DNA of 64,000 nt, taken from Hyposmocoma kahamanoa (taxonomy: Eukaryota > Arthropoda > Insecta > Lepidoptera > Cosmopterigidae). The DNA lies in NCBI RefSeq assembly GCF_003589595.1, contig NW_020654748.1:2701173-2765172 (forward strand), written 5' to 3'. Of this stretch, positions 11,001-22,410 are shown piece by piece. The notes under the pieces were generated by a model. That model saw nothing but the letters and a program-made list of their open reading frames with translations, searched no databases and had not been told where the DNA came from. The translations under genes and the position numbers were made by a program. Every line of letters begins with the position of its first letter. Position 1 is the stretch's first letter.

Positions 11001-11637
11001 TTATTTTGCTCTTTGTTTATAACTCTGCCTTATGCAGTAGCAGTATTTTATCCAGATCTTTTGATCAGACTGACACCACGGCTTTGTGTAGAGAAAAGAA
11101 AGTCAATATTTTTATGCATTTATGTACCCGGTTTTACGCGACTAGCTGTTAAAATCCGCGTGTCTAGCAACCAGGTCCAATGGAAATAGAACAAATGTCC
11201 AAACTCGAATCAGAATTTAAGGTCCTAATTCGTTATCTGATAACTTTTTAAAAGTGTATTCAATAAGTTACAACCAAACATCTGTATCGTGCAATTCTCA
11301 AGTTGAAGTCGATATCGTCACTAAATGAAAAAGTTAACATTGAGAAAATGGTCATTAAAGTTTCTAAAATTTTGTTCAATTTGGAAAAGCGAGAATTTCG
11401 TTGTGTTAGTCAATGTGCGGTTTATTCTGAGTGTGAAGACTACGGAACAGTTGGTTTTTCCAGGATTTCTAGGATGGATTATTGTTGTACTTAAAAATTC
11501 TTTTATTGTTCAAGCCGAACGAACATAGCCTTAAAATGACGTCAGTTAACAAATTAAATATCTATATACGTAATTAAGTACAAACTCTATGAAAAGTGTA
11601 GCGTCATGTTGAATTTTATACAGTCATTTATTGGCAG

Positions 11638-11802
11638 CATTAGTGAAATTACAGGCACATGGGACTTATATCTCATGAGACGGATGCAATGCTCCTCAGA
11701 TTTTGCTCTGAGTGGCACTGCAAGTGTTATGGACATGCGTGTAGCTTACCATCAGGCGCAGGACTTGTTCTTCCCGTCACTACATATTATATAAAAAAAA
11801 AT
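11638..11802 (+). repeat. Family B repeat, 3' half
   Basis: Starts at 'gtgaaattacaggcacatgg' and ends 'cccgtcactacatattatat' plus an A-run. This is a 5'-truncated copy, consistent with target-primed retroposition. Confidence 0.85.
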
Positions 11803-12570
11803 ACAAACAACGTTAACCGATAATGAAAACGAGTAGAAACTAAGACTAGATAAACGTAGAGTATAACGCCCTTAGATCTGGTGGAGTGACCATCTGCAAA
11901 AGGTTGCTGTCAGAATTGGGCAGAATATACATTCAACAACATTGGATTACAATTTGCTGGTGAAAATGATGATAACATGGGAAATCATACTTTTTTCAGA
12001 ATCTATAATAGTGGATATTTGTTTCTTTTTCTTTTCTAACAAACCAGTTTTCAGTTTTTTATTGCAGGTCCTATGATTACGACTGACTGAGGAGGTATTA
12101 ATGATATAACAGTGTAAATTGCCCATTTTCTTCTCTTGGAGACCTTTTCGTCTACCAATCCGCACATACGCCCTAGGCCATACTTTGATGTTCATTCAAA
12201 TACAGTCGATGCGTTGATGCAACATTTTAGTACAAGGGATTCATTGTTGTTCCAAGAATTACGGCTTTCCAAATTCCATAAAAATTATCTCGAAAAATTG
12301 GCTTTATGCCAATCATGTTGACAATCATGAAAAATTTTTTGTGATAATAAATTTTGAAAACATGTAATGATATATTACATCAAATAGTAAACACAGTTAA
12401 GTTTAAATTGCTAATATCAATATCAGTGCGATCTTTGTATTAATAATTATAACAAACTAGTGGAGTAATTTCACAAAAAAATAATTGAATATTAATTCAA
12501 TAAAAATTTTATCAATATCAGTATCAAATTTCATAAGCACGTAGCGCACTCATACGTTGTAAAGTAATTT

Positions 12571-12690
12571 ATCCCCTAGTTTGCCACCCTTAGAGGTTAT
12601 CAAGAGAGTTACCACGTAACATACATACAAAAAAAATCGAAAAACATACAGTCGGATTACGAAATTCCTCCTCTTTTTGAATTTTTTTGA
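12571..12690 (-). repeat. Family C repeat, internally deleted
   Basis: Plus-strand blocks 'atcccctagtttgccaccct' and 'acatacatacaaaaaaaatc' are family C in reverse. They end at 'cctcctctttttgaattttt', the damaged left end. Confidence 0.65.
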
Positions 12691-13857
12691 TTTGCGTCCA
12701 TTGGAACCTATGTTCCAATGTTCGATCCTGAAGACATATAACCTAGTCTACTGCGAAAGTGATACTAGAAATTGAACGACAAATGTGCGTACACAGGCTT
12801 ATGCTATACATGTCGATAAAGCAATACGTAGCCATTGTTCAATTTGTTTAACAACACCACCACGTGGGCAGTCGTGCGTCGTAAATACCTCACTTTACAA
12901 CTTCAATGTTCCAAATAAAACAAGAATATTGTTCTTATTCCCTTTTCTTTGGACGGCTGTGTAATCGTTGAGTCGAATTGCCTTTTTTGCGACAACGTTG
13001 AATAGCTTTAGCTTTTGTGCAGTGCTTTAAGTACAACGAATATGAAATTTGTTTTAAATTGTGTCCATTGTATATAGGCACCATTCGTGGGGTGCATAAA
13101 AGCAGTCTACCCGCACGACGTACCATTCCTTTCCCTGGGCAACAATTCGCGAGTGGGTAGGCAGTTTACATCGATTGTCCTCTCTTAAGTCCTTTGATGA
13201 ATACGCAATATTATATTATAACACATTAACGTACAGTTTATTCAGTCAATCACAACGATAATTCTAATTTTACAGCCAACTAAATAAGCTATTATGTTCA
13301 CTTTACATTTACTTATTACTTCATCTAACTTTAACGTGTTCAAAATCAATCAAAGAAAACAAATCATATTCATACTGACGCTAATGTAGTTCTTTTAATC
13401 GTAATGATTTATAATATCATTAAAATCATTATTTCATTAAAGGGCCTTGACCTGAGTTTCAGAGGTAATGTTTCATTTTTAATGGGAGCTGTATTCAATT
13501 TGTTAAAATTAATTGCACCGGGCCGTAAAAATTGACTGGTCAAGTGATCTAATAAATTTTTACTGTCGTTTTTAGTAATTTAAATATTTCGAAACTCACC
13601 GGCGGGCGATTCTCTTGCGATGGAGAAAATGTCACAGTAAAGAAATGTCATTCGGAAGGAAAATAGATTACTGTACGTACTTTGTAATCTGTGACTGGAA
13701 TGGATGGGTATTTTTTAGACAAACGTATCATCAATAACATCGTCGCTTAACACGAATTCAGTTTATGAAAAAGCGTATCTCTATTTTTCATTTCAAAAAA
13801 TGTTGAAATAACAAGGCAGATTATTGCTACAAAGATGAAAAATTCCTTCGTCCTGAC

Positions 13858-13985
13858 TTCGAACGGTTACCGTACTGGGCTGCCAAGTAGAGGTCCTGGG
13901 TTCAATTCCTGGGTCGGGAGAAATATTTGTATGGCTTCTATTTATTTCTCTCGTAGGTTTTAGTGACAATAGGGAAGCCCACGGA
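13858..13985 (+). mobile_element. Family A SINE, 5' part joined to family B
   Basis: Head with TTCGAACGGTTACCG and B box GGTTCAATTCC, body as far as 'atttatttctctcgtaggtt'. After this the sequence passes directly into family B at about 13986. Confidence 0.85.
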
Positions 13986-14240
13986 AGCTATTTCTGCCAT
14001 CAAGCAATAACGTGACTATTACTGCGGTCAGGTTTAAACAGTAAGGGTGTTGGTGAAATTACAGGCACATGGAACGTGTCAACTCATGTCTAAGGGTGAT
14101 GGGCACAGTGGCACTGCCCCTCAGATCTTTGAAATTTAAAGCGTCGAGTGACACTGCAACTGCTATGGATATGCGTGTCGCATTACCACCAGGCGCACGA
14201 CTTGTTCGTCCCGTTACTTGGTATATGGTAAGATAAAAAA
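13986..14240 (+). repeat. Family B repeat following family A
   Basis: Enters family B near 'agggaag', continues through 'gtgttggtgaaattacaggc' and 'cctcagatctttg', and ends with 'cccgttacttggtatatgg' and an A-rich run. The first 35 bp of B are lacking. Confidence 0.85.
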
Positions 14241-14621
14241 AAGGGAAAAAAAGGCTTTGTAAGAACTTCATAATAATTATTCAGGGTAGTTAAGAGGAAT
14301 TTCATTACTATGATAATCATAGTGTGTTTTTCTGGCATCCATTACTATAATTTTGTAAATAAAGCAATTTGCGCCTTAGGTAATGTTTTCAACATAAATA
14401 AGTAAATAGTGGCTTATAAAGTCAAATAAATATCACTTAAAACTTAAGTGGCGTGCACGCGATCAAGTTACGAACTTACAATTTACTTGAAGTTACTTAA
14501 CTAGCAATTCAGACAACGTCAAGTGGGATTCAAGTTAAACTATAAGTACTTTTAACTACTTAACTGTGCAGTTATTTGCATTTGCTTGTAAACGTCAAAA
14601 TAAATTAATGTTCATTACGTT

Positions 14622-14790
14622 TTTAACCGACTTCAAAAAAAGAAGTAGGTTCTCAATTTGGCTGTATTTTTTGTATGTATGTTATATGTATAACTGAATA
14701 TATAAAATATATAATATGTTATATGTATAATATGAATACCTCAATAATGTCCCATTTGAAGAAAATATTCCCAACTATTGGATGATCTCA
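14622..14790 (+). repeat. Family C repeat, left part with an AT-rich insertion
   Basis: Left end TTTTTAACCGACTTCAAAAA and 'gtatgtatgttatatg'. An AT-rich stretch with repeated ATATGTATAA replaces the middle, and 'tcccatttgaagaaaatatt' returns to the family. Confidence 0.65.
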
Positions 14791-14839
14791 TTATCATCAT
14801 TATGGTCAACTAGTGGACGAACGACTTTTGAGATGGAGT

Positions 14840-15190
14840 TTTTATTTTACTTAAAATACATACATACACATATATACTTCACGCCCTTTTCCGATCGGGG
14901 TAGGCAGAGACAACAGTCTTCCACTTGCTACGGTCCTGACACACATCTTTCGCCTCATCAACACGCATCAATGCTTTCATACACGGTCGACGGTTAAGGG
15001 TACTCTTGACCTGGCCCTTCTTTAGAATGGCCTCAATTTGGTCATGATAAGTTCTCCTTGGTCGGCCCATACCAACTTACCCGCTCACACTCGCCTTATA
15101 AATCTGTTTCGTCACTCTTCTTTCATTCATTCTCTCTGCATGTCCGAACCATCTAAGCATCCCTTTCTCTATCTTTGTCGCTATATCTTC
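14840..15190 (-). pseudogene. LINE ORF2 C-terminal fragment
   Basis: The minus-strand frame reads KIEKGMLRWFGHAERMNER, then an in-frame stop at 15077-15079. It continues GRPRRTYHDQIEAILKKGQ, then NRRPCMKALMRVDEA and DRSKWKTVVSAYPDRKRA, with the stop at 14879-14881. This 'LRWFGHVERM...GRPRRT...DQI...LKKGQVKSTRNRR...ISAYPxGKRA' tail is a familiar lepidopteran LINE C-terminus. After the stop come TATG-rich simple repeats and an A-rich tail, as in other members. It is 5'-truncated at about 15190 and dead because of the internal stop. It probably comes from the same lineage as the remnant at 2405-2760. Confidence 0.8.
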
Positions 15191-15659
15191 TTTTTATTTT
15201 ACATTACACTATACACTATATCTTTTTTTTTTTGCTTAAAATGAGAAAATAACCTTAAGAAACATTGACTTACAAATAAATGGACGACGGGTCTAATACA
15301 AAAACCACGAAAAAAATGTCCCAAGTCAACCTATTCGAAATTTAAATTGTAATGTCATCGCAGTATCGCGCTGTCAGTAGAACAAATGAAGACTAAAGCG
15401 GAGTTTGGCGCCCTGTATACGATTTTAGCGCCTTACAAGTGCGGACACTTTTTAGCGCGGACCCGACGCCCATATAATTGTAAGTCAATGTTAAGAAACC
15501 ACTATTTAAGAAAACGATATATCCTGAACAACACAAATGTGACGAAAGAAAACAAAAATTAAAGTGCAATCGAAATGAGCCTCCCCGAACGAACTATTTT
15601 TTAATCGTGAAAATAGAAGAGGCAGCGAATTTCAGATTTACCTCCGGCGGCAGAAATCG

Positions 15660-15822
15660 ATGCTACGTCACTGACCCTGAGACATAAGTTGAAAAGTCCC
15701 ATGTGCCTCTAATTTCACCAGCACCCTTACTCTTCCAAACTGAAACGCAAATAATCTTCACATTAAGATGGCAGTACTTTTCTGGACAAACCCTTTCACA
15801 AGGAACTCTACGGCTACTAATT
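15660..15822 (-). repeat. Family B repeat, 5' half
   Basis: Reverse-orientation blocks 'ccctgagacataagttgaaa', 'accagcacccttactcttcc', 'aagatggcagtac' and 'ctttcacaaggaactctacg'. The 3' tail part is missing. Confidence 0.8.
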
Positions 15823-15835
15823 TCACGTATATGTA

Positions 15836-16325
15836 CATATTTATTTATTTATTTATTTAAACACTTTATTGTACCACAAAGTAACTTACAAATTTTCAGA
15901 AACAATTTAAATATTTGTGTACAAAGGCGAGCTTATCCCATAAAGAGATTTCTTCCAACTAACCTTTGAAAAATCTGAGAGGAAAGTTGGTTTTTGGGGT
16001 GGCACTAAAAACAGATAAGTAAAGAAATGGAATATACTATACTCAATAAATATACAGATAAATTTAATAAATCAAATGTACATACGAATACATATATATT
16101 AAGTAATATTGATACATTAATACATACAAACTCTATAATAAAACTATAAATAAATATATCAAATGTAAATAAATATTTCAAAAGCTCTAACATAACATAA
16201 TTTTATTTCATGTAGTTAGTGTTATTTTTATGATTTTCATGTGATAAAAGCACTTGGCGTATGATTACATGTGGCTTTATTATACCAAGTGCACGAATTT
16301 TCGGGATCTTAACATATAGCATCGC
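15836..16325 (-). mobile_element. LINE 3' tail (CR1/Zenon-like), copy 1
   Basis: Read on the minus strand, the 3' end is 'gtggtacaataaagtgttta' followed by (AAAT)n. Before it come 'aaggttagttgg' and 'ctcgcctttgtaca', and an AT-rich 3' UTR. Upstream, short codons resemble IRALGIIKPH, which has a counterpart in the second copy at 60943-61385. The A-tetramer tail and AATAAAGTGTTT end are typical of a very common lepidopteran CR1-like LINE; the family name is from memory of such tails, not a search. Confidence 0.6.
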
Positions 16326-16467
16326 AAGTTACCAAGACCTGCAATACACTTGATTAAGCCGTTTTTAAATAAACTTTAATCAATGAGTAGCCGATGATTT
16401 AAGTAATATTTATTATAAATAATTGACACATGCAAGGTCTTAATACCGATGCTTCACTCGCGCATTC

Positions 16468-16768
16468 TTTTTTTATGTAACACCAAGTGACTGGACAAAC
16501 AAGTCGTGCGCCTGGTGGTAAAGTCACGCCTATCCATAATTGTTGTAGTGCCACTCAGAGCTTTAAATCGCAAAGATGCTATGGGCACCGCCACAGCCCC
16601 CGTCACCCTGAGATATTAGTTGACAAGTCTCATGTGCCTGTAATTTCAACCCTTACGCTTCTTAACTGGAACGCAGTAATGCTCGCATTACTGCTTGGCG
16701 ACAGAAATAGGTAAGGTGGCAGTACTTCCCTGGACGAACCCTTTCACAAGGACTCTACGGTTACTAAA
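16468..16768 (-). repeat. Family B repeat, full length, abutting family A
   Basis: From the reversed tail 'aacaccaagtgactggaca' to 'cctttcacaaggactctacg'. All blocks are in order. On the minus strand a complete family A copy lies immediately upstream. Confidence 0.88.
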
Positions 16769-16769
16769 G

Positions 16770-16975
16770 CGCACACATTCATATCCCCGCACCAGCGAAA
16801 CCCAGTATCGCAGGTGCCATGGAGTCACACATAGGCAACTATAAATTACACCCAAACTTATGAGATAAATAAATGTAGGTAGGCCATACGAGTATTTCTC
16901 CCGGCGGCCCGGGAATTGAACCGGCTACCTCTGCGGCGGCGCAGCATGGTAACCGTTCGACCACGGATGCAGATT
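16770..16975 (-). mobile_element. Family A SINE, minus strand
   Basis: Reverse complement of the full SINE body, including 'gtcacacataggcaac' and 'acacccaaacttatgag', with B box region 'gggaattgaacc' and the A-box region 'aaccgttcgaccacgg' at its 5' end. It is joined on its 3' side to family B with no spacer. Confidence 0.88.
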
Positions 16976-17416
16976 ATAAAAATTCTATAAAGAGATATGA
17001 GCTCGGGAATGGGAAGTGTAGTTATTACTGTTGTTTCAATAACTGCTTCACGTTTTTAACATATTTATCAAAGTATTATTTTCAATATCGTTACATTTCT
17101 TAAAATTATCTTTTCGGCCAATAAACATAGACACACTTACTCGTAAATGAAGTGAGCATCTTAGCCGTCGATATGAAAGCAATAACTGGCATGAAATTAT
17201 CACGCTCAACATTGTATACAAAATGTAATGGGCACAGAACGAACGGAATAGTTTCCCATTCATAAGATTTGCTATGGCCTCCCATGGAAAGTCGGTACGT
17301 GACCATAAAGATGAGTAAGTTTACCACGGGCGTAAATAGATAATTGTGTAAAACTTTACTGTTGGCCTCGAAAAATGTTCGAGGCTAAATAGCACGCGGG
17401 CGGGTGATGAATTGTC

Positions 17417-17565
17417 AAAATGGAGGAGGTTCCAACTCGATTATATTTTTGGGTGTATGTTACGTGCATACTCCGACATTTACGAACTGATTTCGATTAT
17501 TCTTCCTTTTTTGTTGGAAAGGGGGTACCGCGAAGGGTGGCATATTAGGGGATAAATTCAGTTTG
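17417..17565 (+). repeat. Family C repeat, truncated
   Basis: Blocks 'ggaggaggttccaactcgat', 'gtgtatgttacgtgcat' and 'gggtggcatattaggggata' in family order. The right end is replaced by family B at 17566. Confidence 0.7.
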
Positions 17566-17872
17566 CAGTAGACTTCCTTCGAGAAAGAGTTCGGCCAGGG
17601 AAGTACTGCCACCTTACCTATTTCTGCTGCTAAGCAGTAATGTGAGCATTACTGCGTTCCAGTTTTGAAGGGTAAGGGTACTGGTGAAATTACAGGGACA
17701 TGAGACTTTTCAACTTATATCTCTGGGTGACGGGCGCGGTGGCAGTGCCCCTCAGATCTTTGCGATTTAAAGCTATAAGTAGCATTGCAACTGTTACGGA
17801 CAGACGTGTAACTTACCATCAGGCGCACGACTTGTTCGTCCCGTCACTAAATTTTATTTAAAAAAAGTTATT
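17566..17872 (+). repeat. Family B repeat, full length reference copy
   Basis: Runs from AGTAGACTTCCTTCGAGAAA to 'cgtcccgtcac' and an A-rich end, about 305 bp, with every block present. No tRNA-like A and B boxes are apparent. The 3' end 'cttaccatcaggcgcacgac' resembles 3' ends shared by many lepidopteran retroelements, which suggests LINE-driven mobilisation. Confidence 0.88.
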
Positions 17873-18277
17873 CATCGTTCCGGTATTTCAGAGAAGTGTT
17901 TTATCCACTGTATGTGATTTAAAATTAAGGTAAATAATGTACTCTGGTCCTATGTCTGGTAATCACAGTCATTGTTATTACAGGAATTTCCCTAGTTCGA
18001 TACCAAGTTGTACCGGTCTGTCACATAATGATTATAATTATTATTATGTAACATAATCATAGAGTTCATGCTTTGCATTCATGGAAGTACAATAACGAGC
18101 AATTTCTTCATAAAACGATATAAAATGCACAAAACTATATTTATAAAGACCTAAAGGATTATGGTTATGTTACCAATAGATGTTAAGTATAGTACAGGAT
18201 AAGATAAACTTATAAAAAACAATAAAGAAGCGAAGAGGAAAGACTTTTTTTTAAACACTCGTAGCCCCGCGCTAGAG

Positions 18278-18402
18278 ATACTAGCACCATTACCCTTCAA
18301 CACTGGAACACAGTAATGTTAACATTACTGCCTGGCGGCAGAAATAGGTAAGGTGGCAGTACTACCCTGGATGAAATCTTTCATAAGGAGCTATACTGCT
18401 GC
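18278..18402 (-). repeat. Family B repeat, 5' third
   Basis: Reverse blocks 'acccttcaacactggaacac', 'taacattactgcctggcggc' and 'ttcataaggagctatactgc'. Confidence 0.82.
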
Positions 18403-18409
18403 TGCAAGT

Positions 18410-19590
18410 GTCCCAAGGTACCGCTTTTTGTTAAGGTAGGTGTTTTTTGCGATGCTCCGGCTCTACTAACGACAATTTTCATGACTCGTCACTGATACCT
18501 ACACTAATATGTTGAGTAAGGCAGTAGTCAGCCCTTGGATCTCCCTTTCCATTAATATTCCAGACAAAAGTGTTTTAATAACGTTATTAAATGTGCACTG
18601 TAATTATGGAGTGCAGGTAATTCTCCGGACTTCCTAGACGCAGACATAAGGAAGAGTAAATAAATACTGTTACATAACCAGTATAATGTCGAAGTCACAC
18701 AATCCTACATAATTTTAACTTCATCTTAGTGATACCCCTACTACGGATTACTTAATTATTGTTTGTCAACGAGGACGCCAAATAGTACGCACTATTATCG
18801 ATGACAGATTATTTTAATTTCGATACGGATAATTAATTTGTGTCGCTAAGTGTGATCGATCACTAATAAATGACAACTGTCAAATGCGCTGGATATTTTA
18901 AATAATGATTAATGGAATTCACAGTCGTTGTTTTGTTTTTCTGTGTGTCTTGTTTGTATTCCTGCTATGCTGTATATGCATCTTATTAAGTTCATAGTCT
19001 TGGAACGCCATGTTGTTTTTGATTAGTAGAAATCCACAAAAGAACACATATTTCTGCTTTGTATTTGTCAAGCACGGTAATTATGACAGCTTATGTTTAG
19101 AGATGCCGATATGATAAATCATAGATGGTGTTGAAGTAGAAGAAGTGAGTAATTTTACGTAGATAAAATGAGCCGCTGCTGAATGAGAAAGAAGTAAGGT
19201 TTGGTATCTACCTTTCCAAGCCTCAGCGTTAGCATGCTGACGACATCACATATAAAACAAACATTAGCACAAATGCAGTGCTGAGTTTAGTACAGGTCGA
19301 GTAACAAGTGGGGTTCATCCCTAAATAAAAAATCTTTAAATTAATTTTGTGACAATGAAGAGAGTTTCAATAGTAAGGTATTAAAATACAGGACTGCGGT
19401 CGCGGGCGTGCTATTTGCTTAGTGGCTCAGAAAGAAACTGGTTTCACGCAGATTACTACAAATTACACCAGATCTTTGAGCTTTTTGCATCAATATACAT
19501 TTATATCGTACTATATAAGTTGGTAAGGGCCGACCAAATTGAACTTACCATGACAAAATTGAGGACGTCCCAAAGAAAGACTTTGCCTAT
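18410..19590. other. Segment without a recognisable gene or repeat
   Basis: AT-rich; only short chance frames on either strand. Nothing matched the repeat families described elsewhere in the window. Confidence 0.45.
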
Positions 19591-19599
19591 ATGTTAGAG

Positions 19600-19808
19600 C
19601 TATTTTCCACTAAGCAACAGTGGCTAGTTTTAGCATTACTGCGATTCGATTTTCAAGGGTAAGAGAGGTGGTGACATTAGAGGCATATGGTATTTGTCAA
19701 CTTAGAGTCTGAGACATAACATTGTCACTGCAGTGCCCCTCAGATCTTTGTGATTTAAAGCTCTGAGTGGCACTACAACTGTTGTGGACACGAGTGTCCG
19801 GTATCATC
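19600..19808 (+). repeat. Family B repeat, diverged
   Basis: Lacks the first 50 bp. 'gcattactgcgattcg', 'ggtggtgacattagaggc', 'cccctcagatctttgtga' and 'gctctgagtggcactacaac' follow in order; the tail is degraded. Confidence 0.8.
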
Positions 19809-20413
19809 GCTATGAACCCTACATAGAAGCTTCACAACGCATTAAGTTGTGCCCTGTACCCAGCATTGGGACGTATAAGAGGTTGGAAGAAAAAGACGAT
19901 GATACGTCATTGCAATTCATCTCTTGGATTTTATACTTAATTGCTGGTATGAATCTTCGCCCTGCCTTTTGCTAACAACTTTCGCTAGAAAGCCAGTTAT
20001 CATAACAAAAATCAAAAAATGCTTTTCCATTGCAGTATTTTGCTTTGCATCATAACAAATGGTATTATTGACGTTGAAAGTCCACGTCAAACAAAAGTGC
20101 CGAATTTCCGTGCACGCTTTCACATAGTCACATCTTCAAAACGCCCTTATAAGGTACGCCGTCGTGTTCAAAAGACGCCGGTTGTCATAATGATTTGCTT
20201 TAGTAATGGTTATGGTTAGGACGCTGTTACACTGCAGCGAATAAAAAATAACTATGATAAATTCCTGCTATGGAATCCCGGACCACTAGTTCAGGAAAAA
20301 ATGAAAATCAATATGATTGCTTTGCTTAATACCATTCATAACATCATTAACGTTCTGCTCGTTTTTAAGTAACGTTACTGCAAAAGTAGGAAGTGCTAAC
20401 ATTCTTCTTCTTA

Positions 20414-20580
20414 TCATACCGATGGCATACCCACCGCGTCACTAGTAGCCGCCATTAAATTCTCAAGTGTACAGGTGTTAGGACACGCAGGGCAAGATGT
20501 GAGATGGACCATCGTTTCAATTGCGCCGCACAAACAATACAAATTCGAACCATTCGAACCTGAACAAATTGTCTTTACTC
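20414..20580 (-). pseudogene. Possible retroelement-derived zinc-binding C-terminal fragment
   Basis: A minus-strand frame of about 55 codons contains LYCLCGAIETMVHLTSCPAC, a CxC...H...C arrangement like the zinc-binding knot near the C-terminus of some LINE or RNase H-bearing polyproteins. It ends at a stop at 20414-20416. The upstream frame is broken by a shift. The plus strand also has a 62-codon frame without motifs. The family is not identified and the spacing is not diagnostic. Confidence 0.3.
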
Positions 20581-21403
20581 CGACCAACCTGGGTCCAAAA
20601 ACCCTTTTAAAGGCTTCGCAGATCGATCATGGCAATTCATGTTCACGAAGAAGACTCTTATGACAAAGATGGTACTCTTTCGCGCCAAAAGAATGCTAAC
20701 ATTAATATATTGCAAACAAATAGTATGCGCATTGAATTTATTCTAAGCATTCGACATCCACTGCCAGTTCAGAAATTCTACAGATAAAAGATGAATATAC
20801 ACTGCAATTATGTATTTATCAATTGAATTGCATCTAAGATAACACGGTACGTGCAAGCGAATATTCATATTCAATGAAATCAGATTGCTTTTCATTTCCG
20901 TTCTGGCTAGGTAAAGAAATTCCACCCTTAGTATGTAGTCACATGGATACATTCCGACTGCATTGCAATTGTAAAATAAATGTTGGAATGCAGTTGGCGC
21001 GATCTCACGTTAATTGAATCGCGACTTTAACAGTTTGCCCCAATTTACATACCTTGTCGAACAGCATTTGCTAGTCGTCAATTCTGTGCTCAGAACTCAT
21101 TCCTATTTAACAAAATTCATAAAAAATTAAATAAAGGCACCTTAAGTGCATTTGCTATCAAAAATAAATTATTAAAATGGCTACAAACACAAACTTATGA
21201 TGAGATCGAAATTTTTTTAAATTAATTATCCTGTTTGACGCTTTTCCCCTCAACTTAGTATCGTATGTATCAGTGTTTGAAAAAAGTAGAATAAATAAAA
21301 ATTCCCACTGTAAAATAACACAAACTGTATAGATACCTGTCCTTACGTTGCATTTACACTATTCTAAACACATCTTCATAACTGGTTGTAAAATATTAGT
21401 AAG

Positions 21404-21745
21404 AGTAGTTAGACACGGCGGTTTAGCAACGATGCAAACGCGCGACGCATCGATACAAACGCGCGATTGCATCGATGTAATCGCCTATAATAATAATATT
21501 TATTATTCTCCCTCACAAAAGGAAGATAGTACATTGTAATTAAACATTGAACATGCCTTAATAAGATCTAAAGTTAACAACCTTAAGTGAGAGACTGGAG
21601 TCCGTAATAGGTAACTAGACCTGTGTTACATATCTCCAGGCTCCCACCTCGTTACAATTATATAAATCCCTAGTGTAGCGATGCCATCGCGTGCTTGCAT
21701 CGCGTTTGCATCGCTGCTAAATGTCCCCGTGTGTAACCGCACTAA
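21404..21745. mobile_element. Non-autonomous TIR element (MITE-like)
   Basis: The left end (GTTAGACACGGCGGTTTAGC, then 'aacgatgcaaacgcg') is matched in inverted orientation by the right end ('cgcgtttgcatcgctgctaa', then 'atgtccccgtgtgtaac'). The imperfect terminal inverted repeats are about 40-50 bp around an interior of about 250 bp. The inner ends are rich in the palindromic motif GCATCGATGC-like words. No transposase frame is inside. Confidence 0.6.
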
Positions 21746-22104
21746 GACTGTTTATTGGCGGAGGATCGTCATCAGCTTCCAAAGCACAAGTCGCCCTAGT
21801 TTGGGAATTGATTGACGGCCTGCACACTAGTTTTTATGCCAGTTTATGTACAACCCATAATTAGTACAGCTGGTGTGTCGCGATTGAGATTCAAAATATC
21901 TTTATTTCATAGGTAAACGAATTAAATTATTTCTTAGGATTTCGCGATTGTTTATCGTCTTACAACCAACCACTACTGAACATAACGAACGCTCCCGGAC
22001 GTGTTTGTTGCAGATGTTGCCCTAGATTGGAAATGCAGTCCTTTACAGGTTCCATGACCGCTGCTGGTTGGATATATATGAGAAAAAAATAGTTTCATTT
22101 CCAG

Positions 22105-22410
22105 ATTTTTTTATAACATCAAGTGACGGGATGAACAAGTCGTGCTTTAAGTCGTGGTAAGCTCACGCCTGTCCATAACAATTGCAGTGCCACTCAGAGC
22201 TTTAAACCGCAAAGATCTCAGGGGCTCTGCCACTACGCCCGACACCCTGCGACATAAGCACAAGATCCATGTGCCTGTAATGTCACCAGCAACCTTAGCC
22301 TTCAAAACCGGAACACGGTAATGCTAACATTACTGCTTGGCGGCAGAAATAGGTAAGGTAGCAGTACTTCCCTGAACGAACTCTTCCACAAAGAGCTCTA
22401 CTGCTGATTG
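22105..22410 (-). repeat. Family B repeat, full length
   Basis: From 'tttttttataacatcaagtg' (reversed A-tail) through 'gacacc' and 'accggaacacggtaatgcta' to 'aaagagctctactgctg'. Directly upstream is a scrap of family E ('ctttacaggttccatgacc', 'aatagtttcatttcc'). Confidence 0.88.
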
